The position numbers were made by a program, and so were the translations under genes. Shown in pieces: positions 34,039 to 41,950 of a DNA stretch of 64,000 bases. The stretch's first letter is position 1. Each line of letters opens with the position of its first letter. The notes under the pieces were generated by a model. It was not told where the DNA came from. It did no database searches and saw only the letters and a list, made by a program, of their open reading frames with translations. Origin of the DNA: Rugamonas sp. A1-17 (GTDB taxonomy: Bacteria > Pseudomonadota > Gammaproteobacteria > Burkholderiales > Burkholderiaceae_D); contig JAJLPB010000014.1 of assembly GCA_025548565.1 (NCBI GenBank), positions 124,001-188,000 of the forward strand, given 5' to 3'.

Positions 34039-34665
34039 TCAGACGTCATACTGGGCGGCCCGCTGCAGTTGCGCGCAGCAGGCCCGCATATAACCGCGCA
34101 ACTCGTCGTAGTTGACCGGCTTGCCGAAGAACACCACGCCGGGCGGCACGCCACCGCGCTCGGCCAGGTCCTCGGCCGTCAGGCTGGAGACGATGGCGAT
34201 ATGCATGCCCGCCAGTTGCGGATCGGCCAGGATGGTCTTGACCACTTCGTAGCCGTCGATGCCGTCCATGATGATATCGGCCAGCATCACCTGCGGCCGC
34301 CGGCGCGCGATCTCCATCAGCGCCTGGTAGCCGTTCTCGCAGAACGTCAGGCTGACGGGCAGGTCCCACATGGCGAACTGGCGCTGGTACACCGCGCGTT
34401 GCAGCGGGCTGTCCTCGACCACCAGCACGGTGGCCTCGCCGTTCTGGCGCGCCGGCCTGGTGGCGCCGTCCGCCCCCGGCGTGGCCTTGTAGCGCAGCAC
34501 CGCCGACAAGGGGATGCGGCGGTGGCCGCCCTGGGTTTTCCAGGCCTCGATCACGCCCGCCTCCACCAGCTGTTGTACAGAGGATACGGAAATCCCCAGC
34601 AGTTCCGCTGCGCGCTGGGTCGTGCACACCTCGTCCGCCGGGCTATCGCTGCGTTTCATCGCCAC
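34039..34665 (-). CDS. Response regulator with N-terminal excisionase/MerR-type HTH and C-terminal REC
   Basis: A 208-residue protein. Residues 14-60 form an excisionase-like winged helix (CTTQRAAELLGISVSSVQQLVEAGVIEAWKTQGGHRRI in outline), and residues 78-200 form a receiver domain (VLVVEDS, D130 in MLADIIMDGIDGYE, K in FFGKPV). The usual response-regulator order is REC first, so this layout is reversed. It lies upstream of the phosphorelay operon on the same strand (98-base gap) and could be its output regulator. It is divergent from the HD-GYP gene. Confidence 0.85.
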   Translation of the reverse strand: MAMKRSDSPADEVCTTQRAAELLGISVSSVQQLVEAGVIEAWKTQGGHRRIPLSAVLRYKATPGADGATRPARQNGEATVLVVEDSPLQRAVYQRQFAMWDLPVSLTFCENGYQALMEIARRRPQVMLADIIMDGIDGYEVVKTILADPQLAGMHIAIVSSLTAEDLAERGGVPPGVVFFGKPVNYDELRGYMRACCAQLQRAAQYDV

Positions 34666-34874
34666 ATATTCCTCACAACAAAAAATAAAAAAATCAAATT
34701 CACCATATTTTTACCAGATTCAATATAATCGGTGAGAATTCAGCGGGACACTTGCCGCCGAGGGCTACCACGTATTATGCCGCCGAATCGGCAACTTGGC
34801 GAACACCGCGGCAAACAATCAAATTCGCTGGATTTGCGTTTCAGGCCAGCCCGATTCCCAAGAGGAGAGCAACC
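34666..34874. promoter_or_regulatory. Divergent AT-rich promoter region
   Basis: About 210 bases between the HTH-REC and HD-GYP genes. The part near 34680-34735 is strikingly AT-rich (for example AAAAAATCAAATTCACCATA), unlike the surrounding coding DNA, and probably holds both promoters. No clear operator was recognised. Confidence 0.45.
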
Positions 34875-35945
34875 ATGCAGATTCTGATCGTCGATGACAA
34901 CCCCGCCAATCTGGAATTGTTCGGGCACATGCTGGAAATGCTGAGCGACCATCCGCCTGTATCGATGAGCGATCCGGGCGCGGCGCTGGCCTGGTGCGCC
35001 GGCCACGACCCCGACCTGGTGCTGGTCGACTACATGATGCCGGAGATCGACGGCCTGGAATTCCTGCGCCGCTTCCGCGCCCTGCCCGGCAAGGAGCAGA
35101 CGCCGCTGGTGATGGTCACCGCCGACACCCAGAACAAGATCCGCCACGAGGCGCTGCGCCTGAGCGCCAACGACTTCCTGACCAAGCCGGTCAATTTCAT
35201 CGAACTGAACGCCCGGGTCGGCAACCTGCTGGCGCTGCGCCGGGCCCAGCTGCAACTGGCCCATCACGCGGCCAGGTTGGCCGACGAGGTGCGCAAGGCC
35301 ACGGCCGACATCGCGGCGCGCGAGCGCGAGGCGATCTACCGGCTGTCGCGCGCGGCCGAGTTCCGCGACCCGGAAACCGGCAGCCATCTGCTGCGCATGG
35401 CGGCCTTTTCCGAACTGATCGCGCGCAACCTTGGCCTGCCCGAGGACGAGTGCGAGCGCATCCTCGCGGCCGCGCCGATGCACGACATCGGCAAGCTGGG
35501 CATCCCGGACGCCATCCTGCTCAAGCCGGGCCCGCTCGACAGCGCCGAGCTGGAGATCATGCGCCGCCACGCGCAAATCGGCGCCGACATCCTGGCCGAC
35601 AGCGCCTCGCCGCTGCTGCAGGCCGGCGCGCTGATCGCCGCCAGCCACCACGAACGCTTTGACGGCAGCGGCTATCCGCGCGGCCTGGCCGGCGCGGCCA
35701 TCCCGCTGTACGGCCGCATCGTCGCCGCAGCCGACGTGTTCGACGCGCTGACCTCGGTCCGCCCCTACAAGCCAGCCTGGTCCTTCGCGCAGGCGCGCGC
35801 CGCGATGGACGCCGGCAGCGGCAGCCACTTCGATCCCGCCTGCCTGGCCGCGCTGTTCCGCGACGAGGCGGCGCTACACGCCATCCGCCAGCGCTACGAC
35901 GATCATCACCCATCCACACAACAACCACTTAAGGAGGCCGCATGA
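34875..35945 (+). CDS. REC-HD-GYP response regulator, probable c-di-GMP phosphodiesterase
   Basis: A 356-residue regulator: REC (MQILIVDDNPANLELFG, phospho-acceptor D52, K in FLTKPVN), then a coiled-coil linker and an HD-GYP domain (HDIGKLGIPDAILLKPG, HHERFDGSGYPRGLAGAAIPLYGRI). The metal- and substrate-binding motifs are intact. The ATG at 34875 is preceded by GAGGAGAG, and longer starts lack homology. It degrades cyclic di-GMP when phosphorylated. The stop overlaps the start of the small XRE gene. It lies beside the phosphorelay genes, which may supply the phosphate. Confidence 0.93.
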   Translation: MQILIVDDNPANLELFGHMLEMLSDHPPVSMSDPGAALAWCAGHDPDLVLVDYMMPEIDGLEFLRRFRALPGKEQTPLVMVTADTQNKIRHEALRLSANDFLTKPVNFIELNARVGNLLALRRAQLQLAHHAARLADEVRKATADIAAREREAIYRLSRAAEFRDPETGSHLLRMAAFSELIARNLGLPEDECERILAAAPMHDIGKLGIPDAILLKPGPLDSAELEIMRRHAQIGADILADSASPLLQAGALIAASHHERFDGSGYPRGLAGAAIPLYGRIVAAADVFDALTSVRPYKPAWSFAQARAAMDAGSGSHFDPACLAALFRDEAALHAIRQRYDDHHPSTQQPLKEAA

Positions 35946-36217
35946 ACGCCTACGCAACCCCACTGACCTCGGCCGCCGCGCGCTGCCCGCATCCGCTGCT
36001 CGACAACATCCTCGACCATCTCAGCCTGAAGAACGACGCGGCGCTGGCCAAGGCCCTGAACATCGCGCCGCCGCGCATCAGCAAGATACGGCGCGGCCGC
36101 ATGGAGGTGAGCCCCGCCCTGCTGCTGCGCCTGCATGAAGTGGCCAACATTCCCGTCGCCGACCTGCGCCGCATGCTGCAGGACGCCCCGCAGATGGAGA
36201 CAAAGCCGTCAAATTGA
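35942..36217 (+). CDS. Small XRE-type helix-turn-helix protein
   Basis: A 91-residue protein whose central part, LKNDAALAKALNIAPPRISKIRRGRMEVSPALLLRLHE in outline, is a lambda-repressor-like HTH. There is little outside the DNA-binding domain. The ATG overlaps the stop of the HD-GYP gene (ATGA), so it is co-translated with it. It may act as a local regulator of that operon. No partner toxin gene is adjacent. Confidence 0.8.
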   Translation: MNAYATPLTSAAARCPHPLLDNILDHLSLKNDAALAKALNIAPPRISKIRRGRMEVSPALLLRLHEVANIPVADLRRMLQDAPQMETKPSN

Positions 36218-36443
36218 TTGGAACGGCGCCATTTTTGCCCTGTCCGGCAGCCTCAGCCTCGACAATGGCGAGTCCCCCCTGCGGCTGGAGGGACCATCGG
36301 CGCTGCTGGCCGTGGCCAGGAACACCTGCGCCGACCTGCATAAACTGCCGGGCGGCCCGGGGCAGCGATTCAGCTCGCAACTGCTCGCCATCGGACCGGG
36401 CTTCAGGGAGCGCTACGGTTGTCCGCCCTCGCATGTGCGCTGA
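36218..36443 (+). other. Coding-like stretch without a start, possible gene remnant
   Basis: After the XRE gene one plus-strand frame stays open to a TGA at 36441-36443 and reads, for example, NGAIFALSGSLSLDNGESPL and LLAIGPGFRERYG, with GC-rich third positions. There is no plausible start codon with a ribosome-binding site, and I recognise no family. It may be the tail of a decayed gene, or chance. Confidence 0.2.
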
Positions 36444-36455
36444 GGCGGCGCGTGG

Positions 36456-36842
36456 TCACTGGCCTTCGGGCGGCTCCCACAACTCGACCTTGTTGCCATC
36501 GAGGTCGAGCACCCAGCCGAACTTGCCGTACTCCGAATCGTCGACCTTGTCCTCGACGCGGCAGCCCTCTTCGCGCAGCGCGGCCAGCAGGCCGTGCAGG
36601 TCGGCCACCCGGTAGTTGATCATGAAACTCGACGTGCTCGGCGCGAAGTAATCCGTGTCGGCCTTGAAGACGTTCCACGCGGTGGTGCCCTTGCCGCCGG
36701 GATTGTCCGGGCCGGACCAGTCGAACGCGGCGCCGCCCCACGGCCCGATATCCACGCCAAGGTGGACCCGGTACCATTCGGACAAGGCCTTCGGGTCCGG
36801 TGACTTGAAAAACACACCGCCTATGCCGGTGACACGTTTCAT
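36456..36842 (-). CDS. VOC-family (glyoxalase/bleomycin-resistance-like) protein
   Basis: A 128-residue single VOC module: MKRVTGIGGVFFKSPDPKALSEWYRVHLG at the start, DLHGLLAALREEGCRV in the middle, and GKFGWVLDLDGNKVELWEPPEGQ at the end. The terminal Glu is a common metal-ligand position. The actual reaction (lyase, dioxygenase or drug binding) cannot be told. It lies 80 bases downstream of the nos-operon apbE on the same strand, but a functional link is not apparent. Confidence 0.85.
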   Translation of the reverse strand: MKRVTGIGGVFFKSPDPKALSEWYRVHLGVDIGPWGGAAFDWSGPDNPGGKGTTAWNVFKADTDYFAPSTSSFMINYRVADLHGLLAALREEGCRVEDKVDDSEYGKFGWVLDLDGNKVELWEPPEGQ

Positions 36843-36922
36843 GTAGGGCTCCTAAAGATGGGCAAACAGCGCGTCATGCGCCGTTATTGCCTCATCGATA
36901 ATACCTTCATGCCGGCGCCCGA

Positions 36923-37942
36923 TCAAGATCCTTCCAGGCGGCTGCGCATCGCCGGCGTCAGCAGCACGCGCCGCGTGGTGTCGACCATCATCACCTCGTT
37001 CAGGCCGAGGCGGCGCGACATCGCCTCCCAGCCGGCCGGCCCGGTGATGAACAGCGGCTTGGAATTGCCGTCCGAGCGCAGGCCGACATCGCTGCCGCCC
37101 GAGGTGATGATGGTGACCGACGCCACCAGGTCGATCGGATAGCCGGTGCGCGGATCGATGATGTGCGGACGGCGCTTGCCATCCTTCATGAAGTAGCGCT
37201 CGTAGTCGCCGCTGGTGCCGATGGCCTCGTTGTCGTGCAGCGTCACCATGGCCAGCGTGCCGGTGCCGCGCGGATCGCGGATGCCGACCTGCCACGGACG
37301 CGCGCCCGGCTGGCCGAGCGCCAGCACATTGCCGCCGATGTTGACCAGCGCCGCCTCGACATGCTCGGCGCGCAGGATGGCGGCGGCGCGGTCCAGCGCA
37401 TAGCCCTTGGCATAGCCGCCCAGGTCGATCATCACCGCCGGATTGACGCTGGAAATCGTGGTGCCGTCGTAACGCAAATCGGACAGGCTCGGACGCGCGT
37501 CGACCCAGCGCCGCACCTCCTCGGCGCTCGGCGCGTGGGCGCAGATATCGCTGCTCTGGAATCCCCACAGCCGTATCAGATGGCCGATGGCCGGGTTGAA
37601 CAACTGGTCCGAACTGGCCGACAGTTTGGTCGCCGATTGCAGCAGGCTGACCATTTCCTCGTCACCCTTGAACGGCTCGCCGCGCTCGATGCTCGCGTTC
37701 AGGCCGGTGAGCATGCTCGGTTCCCATGCGTGCAGCTTGCGGTGCAGCCGGTCGAACTCCGACAGCACTTTGGCCGCCGCCGCATCGGCGTGCTGGCGCG
37801 TGCCGCCGTAGATCGTCACCTCGACCGTGGTGCCGAACACATGGCCCTGCGTGACATGGCGCTGCTCCTGCCGCGCGCAGCCCGCCGCAAGCCACAACGC
37901 TGCCGCCAGCACGGCGGCGCGCCTGACAAAATTCCACAACAT
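36923..37942 (-). CDS. ApbE-family FMN transferase of the nos operon (NosX-like)
   Basis: A 339-residue ApbE protein with a lipoprotein-type signal (LAAGC, Cys near residue 22). It has FGTTVEVTIYG, VMIDLGGYAKGYALDRA, ALVNIGGNVLALG, IGTSGDYERYF and RPHIIDPRTGYP, the family's FAD/Mg-binding blocks. In denitrifiers ApbE or NosX attaches FMN to a Thr in the SGAT motif of NosR, and the NosR encoded here has that motif. It is the last gene of the nos operon, 44 bases after the cytochrome gene. The gene symbol nosX is used for this role in some species. Confidence 0.9.
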   Translation of the reverse strand: MLWNFVRRAAVLAAALWLAAGCARQEQRHVTQGHVFGTTVEVTIYGGTRQHADAAAAKVLSEFDRLHRKLHAWEPSMLTGLNASIERGEPFKGDEEMVSLLQSATKLSASSDQLFNPAIGHLIRLWGFQSSDICAHAPSAEEVRRWVDARPSLSDLRYDGTTISSVNPAVMIDLGGYAKGYALDRAAAILRAEHVEAALVNIGGNVLALGQPGARPWQVGIRDPRGTGTLAMVTLHDNEAIGTSGDYERYFMKDGKRRPHIIDPRTGYPIDLVASVTIITSGGSDVGLRSDGNSKPLFITGPAGWEAMSRRLGLNEVMMVDTTRRVLLTPAMRSRLEGS

Positions 37943-37960
37943 GCTAGCCTCCGATGACGG

Positions 37961-37980
37961 GGCGCCGTGGAAGGCGCCCC
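37961..37980. other. Intercistronic hairpin between the cytochrome c and apbE genes
   Basis: GGGCGCC pairs with GGCGCCC around GTGGAA. It lies between the cytochrome stop and the apbE start, without a U tract, so it may influence mRNA stability or relative expression but does not look like a terminator. Confidence 0.4.
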
Positions 37981-37985
37981 ACCGG

Positions 37986-38300
37986 TTAGTTACTCTTTGC
38001 GATCATATAGTCGACCACGGCCTTGACCTCGTCATCCTTCAAGGCCGGATTGCCACCACGCGGCGGCATCATCTTGAAGCCGTTGAGCGCGTTGGTGTAG
38101 AGCGCAGGCTTGCCCTTGGCGATGCGCGGTCCCCAGGCCGCCTTGTCGCCGAACTTGGGCGCGCCGAGCACGCCGGCGCCGTGGCAAGCCATGCAGGTCG
38201 CCTTGTAGATCTTCTCGCCCTTGGCGCTGTCGGCCGGCGCGGCGGTGGCGGCGGTGGCGGCGCCGATCAGCAGCGTGGCGAAGATATGGATTGCTTTCAT
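37986..38300 (-). CDS. Small c-type cytochrome of the nos operon
   Basis: A 104-residue exported cytochrome c: signal peptide MKAIHIFATLLIGAATAATA, one haem motif CMACH (near residues 35-39) and a C-terminal MMPPRGGN segment whose Met can serve as the sixth ligand. The start at 38300 has AAAGAGG upstream. Its place between nosL and apbE suggests that it carries electrons to NosZ or NosR in the periplasm, but it could serve another acceptor. Confidence 0.88.
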   Translation of the reverse strand: MKAIHIFATLLIGAATAATAAPADSAKGEKIYKATCMACHGAGVLGAPKFGDKAAWGPRIAKGKPALYTNALNGFKMMPPRGGNPALKDDEVKAVVDYMIAKSN

Positions 38301-38391
38301 TTTTAAACCTCTTTGTTGCGGGTGGTGGAAACAGCGCGGCTGGCCGCGCTGACGTAAATCCCGGCCGACGCCGGCCGGATCGGGAGCGCCG

Positions 38392-38910
38392 TCAATGCGC
38401 CATGTCTGCGTGCGCGGCGGCCGTGCGGGCCGCACTCAGCATCGACGCGCGGATATCGGCGAAGCGCAGCACCTGGCCGCCGTCGCGCTTGGCGAACGAG
38501 GCGGCGTCGGTCTGCCGCGCGAACGGCACGATGGTCGGGCCCATCGAGCCACGGGCCCGGCTGCCGACCACATACACCGCGTCGCGCGCGGCGATCCAGT
38601 TGCCTTGCGGGTGCTGCCAGTCGGCCGCGCCCATGTCCTGCACGTACTGCGCGTTGGCGCTGCGATGCTGCTCCGGCGCCAGCATCGCGCCCAGTAGTTC
38701 CATCACATCGCAAAAGTAGTCGGTCTTGCCATCGGCATAGCGGATCTGGCCCTTGGCGCCGGCATAGTCCTGCAACAACATGCCATCCAGCGCGCAAGCG
38801 GTGTCCGCGCTCGGCTCCTGGGCCTGGGGCAAGGGGGCGATCTGGCCGCAACCGGCCAGCGTGGCGGCGACCAGCCAGTAGCGCCAGCGCGGGCGATAGG
38901 TAAGCTTCAT
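38392..38910 (-). CDS. nosL: NosL copper-binding lipoprotein
   Basis: A 172-residue lipoprotein with a LAGC lipobox (C21). The NosL-type motif is visible (CALDGMLLQDY, then GQIRYADGKTDYFCDVMELL), which provides Cys and Met ligands for Cu(I). NosL delivers copper to apo-NosZ for CuZ assembly with NosDFY. Its start overlaps the nosY stop (ATGA at 38907-38910), so the two are coupled. Confidence 0.92.
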   Translation of the reverse strand: MKLTYRPRWRYWLVAATLAGCGQIAPLPQAQEPSADTACALDGMLLQDYAGAKGQIRYADGKTDYFCDVMELLGAMLAPEQHRSANAQYVQDMGAADWQHPQGNWIAARDAVYVVGSRARGSMGPTIVPFARQTDAASFAKRDGGQVLRFADIRASMLSAARTAAAHADMAH

Positions 38911-39731
38911 CGAAATCTCCTGTGAGCAAAATAAAACGGCACGACGATCCAGCCCAGCATCACCGCCAGCAGCACCGCCGGCTGGGTCCAGGCCGGCGGC
39001 ATGACGGTGGCCAGGCCATACATGCCCTGCGCCTGGTCCGAGCTGAAGACGTTCAGCAGCCGGAACACATCGGCCGGGTTGAGCATCAGTAGCGCGGCGA
39101 AAGCGCCGCTGCTCAGGCCACCCTGGCTCAAGACCAGGGCGCCCATCAACAACAAGTCGAACACCAGAACAAAGAAGAACCACAAGGCCAGCGCGGCGCC
39201 GCTGGCGCGCACGCGGTCGCGGGCGATCACGGACACCAGCACGGCGACGCTCAGGAAGGCCATCCCCATCAGCACCGCGCTGGCGACGAACAGCGCGTAG
39301 CGTTCGCCCTCGCCCACCGTCAACTCGGACGACAGCGGCAGCAAGCCGACGCCGAAACCCAGCGCGGTGGCGGTGGTCAATGCCGCCGCCAGGCCGAGGT
39401 ATTTGCCGCACAGGACTTCGAGCCGGCTGATCGGCATCGACAGCAGCAGCTCCAGCGCCCCGCGCTCGCGCTCGCCGACGATGGCGTCATAGCCCAGCAG
39501 CAGCGCGATCAGCGGCACCAGGTAGATGACCAGGCTGGCCAGGCTGGCGATGGTGGCGTCGACGCCGTGGAAGCCGACCTGCCCTTGCTGCACCGCGCCG
39601 AAATACGCGATCGCCAGCGCGAACACGGCGAATACCACCGCCACCGCCAGCACCCAGCGGTTGCGCAGGCGGTCGCGCCATTCCTTGGCGGCGATGATCC
39701 ACACCTGGCGCCATTCAATGGGAGCTGGCAT
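38907..39731 (-). CDS. nosY: NosY membrane permease of the NosDFY ABC complex
   Basis: A 274-residue inner-membrane protein with about six hydrophobic segments (for example VLAVAVVFAVFALAIAYF and LWFFFVLVFDLLLMGALVL). It carries the ABC-2-type motif GERERGALELLLSMP. The start at 39731 (MPAPIEWRQVW) overlaps the 3' end of nosF; an in-frame ATG at 39743 is also possible. NosY is the transmembrane partner of NosF and NosD in the complex that helps load the CuZ centre of NosZ. Confidence 0.92.
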   Translation of the reverse strand: MPAPIEWRQVWIIAAKEWRDRLRNRWVLAVAVVFAVFALAIAYFGAVQQGQVGFHGVDATIASLASLVIYLVPLIALLLGYDAIVGERERGALELLLSMPISRLEVLCGKYLGLAAALTTATALGFGVGLLPLSSELTVGEGERYALFVASAVLMGMAFLSVAVLVSVIARDRVRASGAALALWFFFVLVFDLLLMGALVLSQGGLSSGAFAALLMLNPADVFRLLNVFSSDQAQGMYGLATVMPPAWTQPAVLLAVMLGWIVVPFYFAHRRFR

Positions 39732-40671
39732 ACGCACCTCCATAACCGAGGAAGACCTGTTCCAGCGTAGGTTCGTGCAGCGCGATGTCGCGTGCGTGCG
39801 GCAGCAGCGCGGCCAGCACCGCCAGCTTGTCGGCGGCGGCGCAGCGCACGTCGAAGCGCGTGCCTTCGCGTTCCAGCGTCGGCGCGCCGGAGGCGTCGCC
39901 CGGCAGCGCGGCCAGGGCGGCCAGTGCTTCGGCCTGGGCCGGCTCCGGCACTGTGGCCACCACACCCAGCCGCAGCGCCATGCCGCTGCGCAGCTGCGCC
40001 AGCGTGCCCTGGGCCGCGATGCGCCCGCCGTGCATGATCACCAGCCGGTCCACCCGGTCCTGGATCTCGGCCAGGATGTGCGAGGTGATGACGATGGTCG
40101 CGCCCCGCGCCCGCACCGCGCGCAGAATGGCGTAGAAATCGGCGATGCCTTGCGGGTCGAGGCCGTTGGTCGGCTCGTCGAGGAAGATCAGGTCCGGCTC
40201 GCCCAGCAGCGCTTGCGCCAGGCCCAGCCGTTGCCGCATGCCTTTCGAATAGCCGTGCACCGGCCGGTCGGCCGCGCCGGCCAGGCCGACCTGTTCCAAC
40301 AGCGCAGGGCAGGCGCCACGCGCCACACGTTTCAGGTCGGCGAACAGGTGCAGCACTTCCCTGCCGCTGAGGTTGTCGTAGGTGACGAAGTTTTCAGGCA
40401 GGTAGCCGATACGGCGCCGCGCCTGGCGGAACGCCGGCGCGCTGGTGCGCTGGCCCAGCACGTGCAGCGTGCCGCTGCTGGGCGTGATCAGCCCCAGCAT
40501 CAGCTTGAACAAGGTGCTCTTGCCGGCGCCATTGTGGCCGATCAGGCCGAACATTTCGCCGCGCGCGATGTCGAGCGTTACTTCATGCAGCGCCGTCACC
40601 GCGCCGAAGCGCTGTCCGACACCGGCCAGCGACACGGCGGCGCCGCCGGGTTCAACGTGGGTAGATGTCAT
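39715..40671 (-). CDS. nosF: NosF ATPase of the NosDFY ABC complex
   Basis: A 318-residue ABC ATPase: Walker A GHNGAGKST, the signature region YSKGMRQRLGLAQ, Walker B LIFLDEPTNGLDP, and the H-loop TSHIL. Start at 40671 (MTSTHVEPGG); an in-frame start 18 bases upstream is less likely. The 5' end overlaps nosD by 20 bases and the 3' end overlaps nosY. It powers the NosDFY complex required for NosZ copper-site maturation. Confidence 0.95.
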   Translation of the reverse strand: MTSTHVEPGGAAVSLAGVGQRFGAVTALHEVTLDIARGEMFGLIGHNGAGKSTLFKLMLGLITPSSGTLHVLGQRTSAPAFRQARRRIGYLPENFVTYDNLSGREVLHLFADLKRVARGACPALLEQVGLAGAADRPVHGYSKGMRQRLGLAQALLGEPDLIFLDEPTNGLDPQGIADFYAILRAVRARGATIVITSHILAEIQDRVDRLVIMHGGRIAAQGTLAQLRSGMALRLGVVATVPEPAQAEALAALAALPGDASGAPTLEREGTRFDVRCAAADKLAVLAALLPHARDIALHEPTLEQVFLGYGGAYASSH

Positions 40672-41950
40672 GCCATTTTTTCCAATCAAGGGAGGCGGGC
40701 CGCATGCGCGGATGCTTGTCGACCACGCTCGGCGCCCGCAGCAGCGGGAACTGGCGCGCGACGAAACGCAGCGTCTGCAGCGCGGGGCTGGCGCTGAGCA
40801 GTTTCATCAGCGGGTACTGCCAGCCGAGGCGGTCGACCACGTCGTTGGCCTCGTACGGCAAGTCGCCGATGCCGTCGGCGTTCTGGTCCCAGCCGCCGTA
40901 GTTGCTCCAGTAGTTGCCGGCCGTGCGGCCCCATTGCACGTCCTGCGCGGCCACGAAGCGCACCTGCTCCTCGTTGCCGATGAAGTCGTTGTCGTCGACC
41001 TGGTTGTTGGACGAGCCGGCCGACAGGTGCACGCCGGTGCGGTTATTGATCACCAGGTTGCGGCGCACGATGTTGTATTCGGCGTCGTAGATGAAGAAGC
41101 CGCGGTCGTTGCCGGCCACCACGTTGTCCTCGATGACCGAGTCCTGGATGGTGCGCAGCATGATGCCGTGGTCGGCGTTGCCCCAGGCGATGTTGTGGCG
41201 CACGATCAGGTCGCGCACCTCCATCAGCGCCAGGCCGGCGCGGTTCTGGTAAACCTGGTTGCCTTCCCACGTGCTGTGGTTGGTGTTCATATAGTGCGTG
41301 CCGTAGCGCACGTGGTGGATGCGGTTGCCGCGAAACAGCGCATCGCGCGAGACGTCCACGTAGATGCCGTCGCGCGTGCCGCTGATCTCGTTGCCGATGA
41401 CCTGGGCGCCGCGCGTGTCGTACACCTGGATGCCGTTGCCGCGCGCGGCCGATTGCAGGTCGGTCCTGCCGGTCACCACGTTGCGCAGCAGTTGCGCGTC
41501 GTCCGAGCGTTCCAGCCAGATGCCGAACAGATTGGCGGTCAGTTGACAGTCGGCGATGGTCACGCGGTGGCTGCCTGGCAGCACATAAATGCCGGCGTTC
41601 TGCGCGGTCAGGTCGATGCCGCTGTCGCGCACCACCAGCCCGGCCAGCGTGACGCCGGGCGCGCTGACGCGGATCACGTCCGCGCTGCCGGCGCCGCTGA
41701 TGACGGGACGGCCCTCGCCCTGCAGCGTCAACGGCTTGTCGATGCGCAGGTGTTCGACGTAGCGGCCAGCTTCCACGCGCACCGTGTCGCCCGGCTTGGC
41801 CTGGGCGATGGCCGCGGCGATCGACTCGCCGGTGCGCACCCGCAGCACCGCCGCGTCCGCGCCGGCGCACAGCGCCAGGCCGGCGGCCAGCAACAGCGCC
41901 GCCGCCAGCGCAAACGCGGGCTTGGGCCTGGGCCTGCCTCCGCCGTTCAC
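40652..41950 (-). CDS. nosD: NosD periplasmic copper-maturation protein
   Basis: A 432-residue exported protein with a signal peptide (residues about 10-35) and the right-handed beta-helix repeats typical of CASH/NosD domains (for example IRHNIAWGNADHGIMLR, IEDNVVAGNDRGFFIYDA, VRRNLVINNRTGVHLS). It begins at a GTG with AGGAG upstream, and the GTGA overlap with the nosR stop (41947-41950) fixes this start. It works with NosF and NosY to build the CuZ site of NosZ. Confidence 0.94.
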   Translation of the reverse strand: MNGGGRPRPKPAFALAAALLLAAGLALCAGADAAVLRVRTGESIAAAIAQAKPGDTVRVEAGRYVEHLRIDKPLTLQGEGRPVISGAGSADVIRVSAPGVTLAGLVVRDSGIDLTAQNAGIYVLPGSHRVTIADCQLTANLFGIWLERSDDAQLLRNVVTGRTDLQSAARGNGIQVYDTRGAQVIGNEISGTRDGIYVDVSRDALFRGNRIHHVRYGTHYMNTNHSTWEGNQVYQNRAGLALMEVRDLIVRHNIAWGNADHGIMLRTIQDSVIEDNVVAGNDRGFFIYDAEYNIVRRNLVINNRTGVHLSAGSSNNQVDDNDFIGNEEQVRFVAAQDVQWGRTAGNYWSNYGGWDQNADGIGDLPYEANDVVDRLGWQYPLMKLLSASPALQTLRFVARQFPLLRAPSVVDKHPRMRPASLDWKKWHDIYPR

